A stretch of DNA of 64,000 nt from Clostridia bacterium (lineage in GTDB: Bacteria; Bacteroidota; Bacteroidia; Bacteroidales; 4484-276): assembly GCA_009928785.1 (NCBI GenBank), contig SABY01000008.1:1-64000 (forward strand). The letters run 5' to 3'. A program made the position numbers and the translations under genes. Below, in pieces: positions 37,201 to 47,124 of the stretch (the first letter of the stretch is position 1; every line of letters starts with the position of its first letter). Under the pieces are notes generated by a model. The model made no database searches and was not told where the DNA came from. It saw only the letters and a list, made by a program, of their open reading frames with translations.

Positions 37201-40200
37201 CTCTCATTTCTGCAATGAATTCTTCGCTAATTCCGGCATTCCATTCTTCTCTCCCAAAATTTATCAACTCATACCATGGAACAAATCTTCCATTTAGGGG
37301 TTTTGATTGTAATGAAATATCGTTGCCTCCGGGGTTTATACCCAACTCAACAAAGCGTTTAATGAGTGGAGCAAGGTCTAAGGAATTTGTAATGTGAACC
37401 AACTCCCTAACATTTATAAGAAGTGAACGGAATTCATTCAACTTTGAAAATGCATTTTCCTTTTCTCTTAATCGGTTTGTATTTGTTCCGTTGTAGTTAG
37501 ATTTCTCAAACAAGTATTCAACTTCATCAAAGATTGTTGCTGAATTCAACCGGAGTTCAGTTTGCCTTACTGTGTCGCCACTATCAAAAGCGTTTATTAT
37601 TTGATAACGCAACATCAAATTTGTGTGAAGTTCACTCACTAAAATTTCTCTCAACAAATCTGTAAAGTGGTTTCTCTCAATGCCGTTTGCAATTTGTGCC
37701 GCATCTTCTCGGCTGTCAGAGAAAACGACCAACTTTCTTTGTGCTTCGTTATCTGGTAACTGATACATAAGTTCCTTAGCAAAAATTTGTGTTGTCTTGG
37801 CGAAACCCGTTCTGAAACCTCTGATAGAAGTAAATTTTCTTTTTGGTGTATCTTGCCTTCTCTTTTGATTATTTAATCCGCAACACGGACAAACACATGG
37901 TAATGCTTTATGTGTTTCCCTTGTGTCAATATTTCCACTTGCATCTGGAAAAGCAATATCTCTGTTTGAGCCATTCTCTGTAATTGTGAAGTAGTAACCT
38001 TTTATCCAAAAGTTACTTTCAGTGGTTGCTTTATCATGTGAAAAGTCAATATCACCTGAGATGCAATTTAGTGATGCAGGAATCCAATTTGCTTCATAAT
38101 CGCCTTGATTAAATCCGTTCACTGTTATTTGTCTCCAATAGTCAACTGGAATTCCATGCTCACGGTCATGCATTGTGAACTCTTGATTTCCACAAGCCCA
38201 AAAAACTGCAAATTCTTGGAAACTTCTTTTCTCAACAAGTTTTGCTGGAGTCTTTTCTGGTATACCTTCAATGTTTGGACTAATTGGAAGCAATTCAAAA
38301 GAATGATTACCTGATTCATTCCTTGTAACCAGTCTGCTTCCACCAAACAAAGTTGTTCCACAATTATCACAATAGAGTAATTCTAAAATTCTATTTCCAC
38401 GTTCAGAATTTATTTTTGTTGTCGAATAAAGTTTTCCGGCAGTTCGTTCTCCATCTGCAAATGCATCGTTGTCAATATCATCTGCTTTTACTGATGCCCA
38501 AATTCCCTCTATATTTCTAAAGAAGTAATGAAATCTAAATCGAGGTAATTTTCTTTCCTCAGGAATTGAAGAAGCAACTCTTTGAAATTCTGATTCATCA
38601 AACATTGCTCTAGCTATGAGTAAACCTCTTAAAGCATTTTGTAAATCTTCTTTGTTGGTTGTGTTTTCAAAAATGGTTTCTGCAAAATATTTCCCTGTTG
38701 TGTCATCACCGGTTGTTTGGATTGAACAAACTGCTTTGTAATCTTCACAAGGCGAATACAATCTTTCTTTTAGTTGCAATGCAGGATTTGCAATTACTGA
38801 TAGTAATTTTTCAATTCCTGTTTCTGTTTGGGTAATATTGAATGCTGTTTCAATTTGCGTTGCTGCTATTTCGCAAGTTGTAATAAAAGACGTGTTTGAA
38901 ATATTTCCTTTAGCCAAAGAAAATTGTTCCGCAATTTCTTTAAATGGATTTAAAGGAAGCTTTCTGCCAGTTTCAGGTAATACATTAACAATGTTATTTA
39001 CTCCTTCAATCAGTTTGAACTTTCTTTCAAAATGCTCTTGGCTCACTCCGAAAAAATCGCAAACAAAATTTTTGCTGTCCTCGTCTCCACCTTCCAACGA
39101 TGCACTTGATGCCAGTATACGTAGTTGCTCATGATGTGGATGCAAGCCCAAGCGGTCCAAAACAAGTTTAAGTAAGTATGCGACCTCTGTGCCTTGAGTT
39201 CCTCTATACAAGTGTAACTCGTCAATTATTAAATGAAAAATCCTATTTGATTTTGCTGCTGTTCTTTCTGCTTCTGGTAAATCTTCACAAGCCAACCATT
39301 CTCTTGTCTTGTCAAAAATTCCTTTGTCAATATCCCTCATCAACATTATGCTCAACATGGAATAGTTTGTGATGAGAATATCAGGTGGTGAAACTTGCAT
39401 ATCAAATCTGCTTCTCATTTCTGAACCGTCTAAGCGTTGGAAAAAAGATTTTAATTCTTTCGCCTCACTTCCAGTTTTTCCTGTCGCTTGAATGTATTGC
39501 TCAACTCTGTCTGAATCGGTATCAATTTGTCTCAACGCTTCAACCAATTGATTGACTTTTCTTTTATTGATTACAGTTCCGTTGTCAGTGAGTTTTTTCA
39601 ACTCCCCTGCAACGGGTGAACTGCCGTTATATCTTCCAAAATAAATTGAGTTACCGTTTGTATTTGAGTTTAACCATTGTCTTGTGTCATCTGAGTCAAG
39701 GGATTTTCTTAATCGGCTCATTTGGTCTTCTACCAAAGCATTCATCGGATATAGAATCAATGCTCTAACTCCTGCTTTTCTTCTTTCGTGTTGTCTTTGT
39801 CTTGCTGCATCACTCAAGGTAAAGTCCGCTGTGTTTACAGTTTGGTTTGTTGTAAGTCCTCCATCTGCTCTTTCTTTCCACCATGTATTTACTGTTGTCG
39901 CTTTTGCCTGAGGAGTTTGCCAGTTGGCAAACTCTTTTGCAAGCTGTGCAAACAATGGCAACAAAAAAGATTCTGTTTTTCCTGACCCTGTCCCAGATGT
40001 TATTATGCAATTATTTCCTTCCAGTGCTTGCCTCAGCATTTCTGCTTGATGAGAATGCAATTTTATTGTTGAAGGAAACAACCCGGTCTTTACAAGTTCT
40101 CTGAACGTTGCTGCTTCGTTAGCATCCAATGCGTTGCCTAAATCTGCAAGCGTTAAATCATCAATGCGTTTGTTACTCGAAACATAGTCGGGCAATGGTT

Positions 40201-40351
40201 CAATCCATGGTTTGCGGTAAAGTACTTTATCGTAATTTAATAACGCGTAGCGTTCATTTTCTATGCCTTCAAACTTTGTCCCAAATGCTGTTTTTATATA
40301 GCGGATAAAGTTTTCTTTTATCGTTTCAAAGGAGCCAATAGGGTCTTTCAT
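34235..40351 (-). CDS. druE: Giant DEAD/DEAH helicase with DUF1998-like C-terminus, DruE-like
   Basis: [93 protein letters not shown]; about 2040 aa as expected for DruE. Confidence 0.8.
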   Translation of the reverse strand: [2038 protein letters not shown]

Positions 40352-43182
40352 TATAAATCTTTATTTTTTGGTTCTTGAGCTAATTTATGAAATAAATTTT
40401 GTGTGAAGATACCGGGAATATTTTCATAAATCCTGTAATATCTTCCATCAATTTCTGTGAAGTCGGGAGCTAATCCGCTAAGAAGCATGATTGATTCTGA
40501 AAGCAATCTTGGTAGTGGCGTTTCCAATGGAATTGCAACTTTCTTACGCTTATTATCAAACATAATAACATGCTTGTTGAATTGTTTAAGAGCAAGATAC
40601 TTTCCCCAGTTCTTATCTACCGAATAGCATTTGTTGTCTTTCCAAAGTTTATGGTAGTATGTGTATTCGTTAAGTTTGTATTCAATCAAGGAAAATGATT
40701 TATCAAAAGTTGATGATTCATTTCTTTCATAACTCAAATTCTCAGGATTGAAAATTCTTCTTGCCCAACCGTAATCATCCCGTGAAGTTTCGTTGTTGGT
40801 GAGAAGTTCTTTCTCATACTCTTTTATATCTGCTGAAAATAATTGCAAAGCAACCTGAATAAAATTTTCTCGGCTGAATTTGATTTTCATTACATTAGCA
40901 AATGCAACTATGTTTCGTTCTCCTGAACCTTCTGTTCTTTTGCCAAATGATTTTATAGTAATCACATCTGGTAACATAAGTTTTTCATTCGATGATTTTT
41001 GTCTTATGATTTCAACTTGTAAGTTGTATTTAGGTGCAGTTGCGATTATTGAATTGACAACTGAAGCGTCTCTGCCGCCAATGAGTAAAACCTTTCTACC
41101 TTGATTGGAAGGAATGAAAATTAATTGAGGTGGGTTCACTACAATTTTTTTTGTTTCATAATCGTAATCAAGAAATCCGATGTAGTCATAAAAGTTGAGG
41201 GCTGCCCTTTTTATTCTTGACAAATTGAAATTTATACTTGTTTGCTTTTCTGCAAACTCTTTTGAATAATAGAATTCAAAAGCCCTGTAAAACTCCTCAG
41301 TTGTTAAAACATTTTTTAGAGTAATAAAACTACCAAGCATATTTCCACTATGATTATTTAAATGTGGAGTCGTAAATTGAACTGCAAACTCTTCATTTAA
41401 CGTAATGAAAAGGTTTGCCCATGCACAATATGCTCTTTGACTTGCTCGAGTAGGGTTTATGATGTTGCTTCCCAAACAATATTGTTGTGTATCATTATTT
41501 GAATTTCTTCCGAAGGAATCTCTTTTGGGTAGTTGAATTCCATCAACTGCGAATGCAGAATCTTTAGAACTAACAAGATTGTATGCAATATCATTTCCGG
41601 CAAAATTTTCTACTTCAACTTTAATGTAGAAGTCAATGTTCAACAAAATATCAATAGGTAGCAACCAACGGTTACCGATTGATTTCTTCTTTGTTAAAAA
41701 TATTTTTTCCTCCGTGTTTCTATACTGAAGATAAACTTTTTCGTTGCCATCTGAATTTGTAATTTCCACTTCTGGTAAATAGTCATTTATGAAAGTTCTA
41801 AAATTTATTTTCAGGCCGCCAACTAATTCAATCCTTTTTTCGGTAAAAATTGTGAGCAAAGGAATATCCGGATGGCTTTTGCTTGGATTTAGAATTTTGA
41901 AGAGTGAGTATTTCTCAGGTAGTCCTTCAAAATCTTCTTCTCTGAAATTTCCGTTGTGAAAAGTTTTACTCCAATCAATTATTGATTGCCTCATCTCCGT
42001 TTTACACAGTAAAAACATTGGGTCTGTTTTTGAAAGTGTTTCTGTCTCAATCCAGTAATCAGCACTTAATTGAAATATTCCGGCACTGACAAATAATCTG
42101 ATTTTTCTTTCCGGAAATCTTGCAATCCAATTATTAAAGTCATCACGAAGTTCAATTGGTTCTTTAAATTCAATATTCAAAGTTCTGCTCCACCCGTTTG
42201 TTTCATATAAATTATCATACTCGGCAAATTTTAAATCTTCGGGATAATCATTTGAAGAATATGTTCTGTATGAAAATGATATTTGGCTGTCGTTGTAATT
42301 TACTTTGAATTGTAAAAACAAAGGTGCTACTGTATAATTTCTTCTCGTTCGTTGTATTTCTCCATCATTCTCGTCTTGATGAGTTTCACCTGTCCACTTT
42401 TTGTATTCTCTTTTTACAATTTCAATTATTGATTGCCCCAACTCGTTTGATTCGCTTTTTCTGATTAGTTCAATTACGCTATCTTTTAGCCATAGGATTT
42501 TTGAACCATATCTCAAAAGAATTTTTCGTAATTCTTCTTTTGAATAAACTGAATTTGGAATTAAACCAGCCTCAAAAAACAATAATGGAAGTTTGTTAAT
42601 TGCGCTAGGTGGCAAAACACATTGTGAAAACGGTTTACCAACATGAATCCAATTTGGGTTGCCAAACTTTTTCAATTCAAAAACTCCAAGGTCGCAATCC
42701 TTAGTTATCACTGTCCATTCTTCGAGCGAATCCCAAAGGTGTGAAATAGTTTGAAAATTTCCTGTTCCAATTGTTTCTTCTGTAAATGAATTTAGAATTT
42801 CATACTTATGAAAAAACACATTCACCTTGCCATAATAGTTTGAGGCATTAAAATGTTCTTCATAAGTTTCTGTTAGGGGAATTATGTAGAGAATCAGATA
42901 TGCTATGAATGGAGGTGTGTCTGTTTTATTCCAATTTGAATATAATCGGAGTGGTTGTCTGATTGGAGAATATGGTATTCTAAAATCATTTGCCTCTTTT
43001 TGGTCATATTTTATAGCATTGATAAAGTCAGACCAAATTTCATCATCAGAAATTCCGCTAAAACTTTGTCTTGAATATTTAATTAAATCATTCTTAGTTA
43101 GATAAAAAAAAATGTCCTTACCTGCATTATCAGGTTTGAAAAATAGTTTGGCAATATGTTCGTTCCATTCTTTATAAGTCAT
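40351..43182 (-). CDS. 943-aa protein of unknown fold, first gene of the Druantia-like operon
   Basis: Single long ORF, stop/start overlap with the helicase gene; no motif recognised. Confidence 0.65.
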   Translation of the reverse strand: MTYKEWNEHIAKLFFKPDNAGKDIFFYLTKNDLIKYSRQSFSGISDDEIWSDFINAIKYDQKEANDFRIPYSPIRQPLRLYSNWNKTDTPPFIAYLILYIIPLTETYEEHFNASNYYGKVNVFFHKYEILNSFTEETIGTGNFQTISHLWDSLEEWTVITKDCDLGVFELKKFGNPNWIHVGKPFSQCVLPPSAINKLPLLFFEAGLIPNSVYSKEELRKILLRYGSKILWLKDSVIELIRKSESNELGQSIIEIVKREYKKWTGETHQDENDGEIQRTRRNYTVAPLFLQFKVNYNDSQISFSYRTYSSNDYPEDLKFAEYDNLYETNGWSRTLNIEFKEPIELRDDFNNWIARFPERKIRLFVSAGIFQLSADYWIETETLSKTDPMFLLCKTEMRQSIIDWSKTFHNGNFREEDFEGLPEKYSLFKILNPSKSHPDIPLLTIFTEKRIELVGGLKINFRTFINDYLPEVEITNSDGNEKVYLQYRNTEEKIFLTKKKSIGNRWLLPIDILLNIDFYIKVEVENFAGNDIAYNLVSSKDSAFAVDGIQLPKRDSFGRNSNNDTQQYCLGSNIINPTRASQRAYCAWANLFITLNEEFAVQFTTPHLNNHSGNMLGSFITLKNVLTTEEFYRAFEFYYSKEFAEKQTSINFNLSRIKRAALNFYDYIGFLDYDYETKKIVVNPPQLIFIPSNQGRKVLLIGGRDASVVNSIIATAPKYNLQVEIIRQKSSNEKLMLPDVITIKSFGKRTEGSGERNIVAFANVMKIKFSRENFIQVALQLFSADIKEYEKELLTNNETSRDDYGWARRIFNPENLSYERNESSTFDKSFSLIEYKLNEYTYYHKLWKDNKCYSVDKNWGKYLALKQFNKHVIMFDNKRKKVAIPLETPLPRLLSESIMLLSGLAPDFTEIDGRYYRIYENIPGIFTQNLFHKLAQEPKNKDL

Positions 43183-43732
43183 TATTCAAATATAAAGTAA
43201 ATAGAGCATTGGCTAAGAAATGGCTCTTTTGATTTTGCTGAAGGGTTGGCTATTTGTGTTTGGGCAAAAGCAAATGTGCCATTTGTGCGGCTGGTTAAAA
43301 TTGTTTCAAAAAAATGCTGGATGGGTAAAAAATAAAAAACATTGGGTCGGTTTGAGTGTCGGCTTTCATGTCTTGTAAATATGTTGTTTTCTTTCTGTCC
43401 TTTCACAATGGTTTATTTTCTATTTTAATGCTGTCGTTTGTTTTTTCACACTTGGCGGTAACTTGTTTTTATGACCCCTTCTTGTCTTTTAAATGTTCCC
43501 ATTAGGTACATTATGAAGACATTTTATCTTTTTGTCGGAGATGCCATTTAATGTCTGCTTTTGTTTCATTCCACAAAAATAATTTTATTTCCAAATCCTC
43601 CGGTAAATTTCGCATCTTTTTTACCCCGTAGGATCAAAAAAGTGGTTCAGCCAATTCCTGAGATAAGATTTCCTGCTCCCAGCTTTTAAAAACTTTTCTC
43701 TTCGTGCGGTATCCTGTTGGTTCAGGCTTCCA

Positions 43733-43816
43733 TTAATTCCAATCCCTGATTGCTCTTGCTTGTTCAAAAGCACAACGCCATCGAAATTCTTCAGTAATGC
43801 AAATTGGCTCGCTCAT
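43733..43816 (-). pseudogene. Short ORF coupled (ATGA) to the methyltransferase stop, apparently frameshifted remnant
   Basis: MSEPICITEEFRWRCAFEQARAIRDWN* followed in another frame by FDGVVLLNKQEQSGIGINGSLNQQDTARREKFLKAGSRKSYLRNWLNHFFDPTG*. Confidence 0.35.
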
Positions 43817-46800
43817 TTTGATTTCATCATCGTTTTTGAATACTCCTGCTCACTCAGCCAAAAATCTTTATCAATTATTTTAACCTCATCGTAAGTGAGT
43901 TCGTAGAGGTGGTAAACCAACACATCTATTTCTTTTTCTAAGGAAGTGGTGTCTTGGTTTGCTTTTTTCTTTGTCAGAATTTCATCAACCAACTTTTCAA
44001 TTTGATTTTGGGGTTTGCCTGAAAAAAATTTGGGAATCGGAAATTGTTTCGTGTTTGCAATAAGAATCTTTTGAAAAATTTCTTTCTCTCTGTCTAAAAA
44101 TCTGTTTGCATGGTAAAACTTTATCAATTCTGAATTTAGTAATGCTAAAATAAATTTGGTTTCACTTGTATCTTCCTTTTTTGACATTACTCCAAACCCA
44201 ATTTGTGTAAAGTATAATTCATCTTCAGTATAACCTGCATGTATTTTGAAATCAGGTTTACCAGCAACGATTTGCCGAACAATCACTCTTGGTTCTTTAA
44301 AAAACTTTATATCTCTTGGTGCTCCAAGCCATTCACCATATTTTAGAAATTCATCAATTGGGGTATTTTGAATAAAATATTTGTGGATGTTCTTTCCGCT
44401 AATTAGGGGAACATAAGCTTCACTGATTTTTGTTTCTGAATGAAAAACTCTATTCTGAATATCTTCTTTAGAATGACCTTGATACTTATCGTAAGGAGTG
44501 ATGCCAAGTGAGAAATCCGCAATTTGCTTTAGTATTTTACCAGTGCTTTCAATTTTATTCACTATAGATTCGGTATTATCATTTAAAAAAATATTAAATC
44601 GAACATCTTTATCTTTTTCCCAATCTTCTCTTGCAAAATTGGTATATTCAAGTTGACAGAAGTTTGTGTTTTCTCCATTGTCAAAATATCTTGTCTTGAT
44701 AAATTTTTCATTATTGCCTTTTTCTGCTTGTAATATGATTGTCTCAACAATAGCTTCAAACACATTATCTGGCAACTTGATAACTTGTCTTAAGTTTTGG
44801 ATAAGCAACTTTCTTAGCAACAGATAAGATTCATTAACCAAAATTGAATTTGGAATGATAAAAATTATATTTCCATTCCTTGAAAGCAATGAATATCCTT
44901 TCTCAACAAAAACGGCATAAAGATTTATTCTTTTCCGTGTGGTTTTAAATGTTTTGAAAAACTCTCTAACAATCTCAGGCGGCAAACTTTTAATATCAAC
45001 ATACGGCGGATTCCCAATCACCACATCAAAGCCATCACGGATTCCGAACATCCATGCAGGAGAGAAGAATGAAGAGGGATGGCTGTCGTCAAATGGGTTC
45101 CAGTCGTCCACCTTGTTTAAAAAATCATCAAGGTGCCATGTTTTGCGTAAACTTGCAAAGTTTGTTTTAATATGATCTTTTGTTTGTAAAAACTCTCTTT
45201 GCAACTGTTCTTTCTTTTGTTTATCGCCTTTGGGATCGAAATAGGTATCGCGAATAGTTTCCAATTTTTTTATTTCACCATCGAGGAGATACAAAGTTTG
45301 ATTGTGCTTTATTTTAGTTAAAAAATCGTCGTAGCCGTTATCGATCAAACTATTGGCGCATACAAATTTAAAATCGAGATTGGGCAGGGCAGCAATACCA
45401 AAATTATTTTTGCGGTCGGCAGGTTTATACTCTGCTTCCAAAACTAAGCTAAGCCATGCTCTGAGGCGGGCAATTTCTATGGCCATTGGCATAATATCAA
45501 CCCCATAAATATTTTTGCTCAGTATCTCACTTTTCAGGTCGTAATTATTTTTGTAACCATGCCCAACTATCTGATGCAATTCCATCAACCGCAACAAAAC
45601 GCCCATCGGGAAAGCGCCCGAACCACAGGCAGGATCGAGTATTGTTACTTCGCCAAGCGCCTGGCGCACCTGTGCTGTTTCATCCTTGTCGAAAGGGTTG
45701 TCGCTACAATCGGTGGCAAATAATTTATTTATCCGCTCTTTTATTTTGTTCCGTTTTTGTTCAGTATCGGGGCTATATTTTGTTGTTTGTTCCTGAATTT
45801 GATTTGGTTCTAAATCGGCAAACAAAGTACCTTCATACGCGGTTAAAGGCTCATTAACTGTATTTTCAGTTTCTGGTTCATGCGGCAGCAGGCGGTTTTC
45901 GAGATGTGCTTTCAGGCTTTCATTCACCATGTAGTCCACAATTTCGCGCGGCGTATAAAACGCACCAAATGCTTTGCGTTGGTTGGCCAGCTTTTCGGTT
46001 TCTTCGTTTTGGCTTGCCAGAAGGTTTTCAAAAATACGTCCCAACATTTCAGGGTCGATTGCTATTTGCTGATAATTGCTGCTGCTTTCGTCAACAGTAA
46101 AATCATAGCTTTCCAAAATCCCTACAAAAGGCAAAAGCCAGGCATCCAAATCTAAATTGGAAAACAGTTTATCTTCTTCGCTTTCGTCAAAAAGACCTCC
46201 GTTTAAGTAGGGGATTTTCTCAAACAGTTTGTTGTGCTTGAGCGGGTCACGGTCTTGCACTTTGGTGTTTAATGTTTGAAAGAAAAGTTTGAGTAAAACC
46301 GTTTGATAATAGTTTTCTGTTTTCGCAATGGTTTCTTTGCTAATCAGCGAATACGGAATAATTCCTTTCTCTTTTAAGAACCAACAGAAAATATAGCGGC
46401 CAATCAGCCGGACTGTAAATTGTTTTACCTGATTGTCGGTGGCTGCAGCGCCCATGCTGAGCGAAGTAGATGCATGCTGTGTTTTAACAATTCCAGACAA
46501 AGCATCAAAGCGTTCTTTGATCTGCCTGTAAAACTCTTTGTTTACTTCTTTTATGTCGAGCGATTTCCATAGCAGGTCGGCAATTTCGGGCTTTGGTTTT
46601 ACGCCGATGTTTTGCCATTTTTCGAGAATTTTATGGTACTGGGTATTGGTTAGCCGGTTGTGAAACGAAACAATTCTTTTCTGCTCGCCCTGATTAAAAA
46701 TTAAAACCAACTTGTCGTAATCGGGTGTAGTTGCAAAGTGAATGAAGTAAGGTTGTGTGGGAATAAATGCTGTGCCCGTTGTGGATTGGTTTAATCCTTT

Positions 46801-47124
46801 GGCCATTGCCTGAAAACTGCCAAGCCCAGGGTCGTTATCAACCAACTGGCTGATGTATTCCTTCTTCAACTTTTTGAGCACGGCAAAGCGAACACGGATA
46901 TTCTGGTTGTCGGCACTGAGTCGATACAGTTGTGGCTGCACCGTTTGCGGTGCGGTTGCCAAAAAATCCTTGAGTTTTTGTGTTTGCGGTGAAATCAGTT
47001 GGGGTCTTCCGGGATTAGGCTCTATCTTCATCCATTGGAGGAGGGCAGCCGCAAAGTCAAAAACGTTTTCGCGTTTTTTTTCCTCAAGAGAGGCAAGAAT
47101 AGTATTGATGTCGGTAATGGTCAT
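43813..47124 (-). CDS. Eco57I/PglX-like adenine-specific DNA methyltransferase (type IIG-like)
   Basis: ILDPACGSGAFPMGVL motif I, FDVVIGNPPYVD motif IV, C-terminal TaqI-like recognition region; 1103 aa. Confidence 0.88.
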   Translation of the reverse strand: MTITDINTILASLEEKKRENVFDFAAALLQWMKIEPNPGRPQLISPQTQKLKDFLATAPQTVQPQLYRLSADNQNIRVRFAVLKKLKKEYISQLVDNDPGLGSFQAMAKGLNQSTTGTAFIPTQPYFIHFATTPDYDKLVLIFNQGEQKRIVSFHNRLTNTQYHKILEKWQNIGVKPKPEIADLLWKSLDIKEVNKEFYRQIKERFDALSGIVKTQHASTSLSMGAAATDNQVKQFTVRLIGRYIFCWFLKEKGIIPYSLISKETIAKTENYYQTVLLKLFFQTLNTKVQDRDPLKHNKLFEKIPYLNGGLFDESEEDKLFSNLDLDAWLLPFVGILESYDFTVDESSSNYQQIAIDPEMLGRIFENLLASQNEETEKLANQRKAFGAFYTPREIVDYMVNESLKAHLENRLLPHEPETENTVNEPLTAYEGTLFADLEPNQIQEQTTKYSPDTEQKRNKIKERINKLFATDCSDNPFDKDETAQVRQALGEVTILDPACGSGAFPMGVLLRLMELHQIVGHGYKNNYDLKSEILSKNIYGVDIMPMAIEIARLRAWLSLVLEAEYKPADRKNNFGIAALPNLDFKFVCANSLIDNGYDDFLTKIKHNQTLYLLDGEIKKLETIRDTYFDPKGDKQKKEQLQREFLQTKDHIKTNFASLRKTWHLDDFLNKVDDWNPFDDSHPSSFFSPAWMFGIRDGFDVVIGNPPYVDIKSLPPEIVREFFKTFKTTRKRINLYAVFVEKGYSLLSRNGNIIFIIPNSILVNESYLLLRKLLIQNLRQVIKLPDNVFEAIVETIILQAEKGNNEKFIKTRYFDNGENTNFCQLEYTNFAREDWEKDKDVRFNIFLNDNTESIVNKIESTGKILKQIADFSLGITPYDKYQGHSKEDIQNRVFHSETKISEAYVPLISGKNIHKYFIQNTPIDEFLKYGEWLGAPRDIKFFKEPRVIVRQIVAGKPDFKIHAGYTEDELYFTQIGFGVMSKKEDTSETKFILALLNSELIKFYHANRFLDREKEIFQKILIANTKQFPIPKFFSGKPQNQIEKLVDEILTKKKANQDTTSLEKEIDVLVYHLYELTYDEVKIIDKDFWLSEQEYSKTMMKSK
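46453..46476. repeat. REP-like palindromic element inserted in frame in the methyltransferase gene
   Basis: CATGC-TGAGCGAAGTAGAT-GCATG encoding low-complexity HASTSLSM. Confidence 0.5.

Noticed and set aside
45642-46155. Plus-strand ORFs (71 and 91 aa) opposite the methyltransferase
   Set aside because: Antisense shadows without supporting motifs
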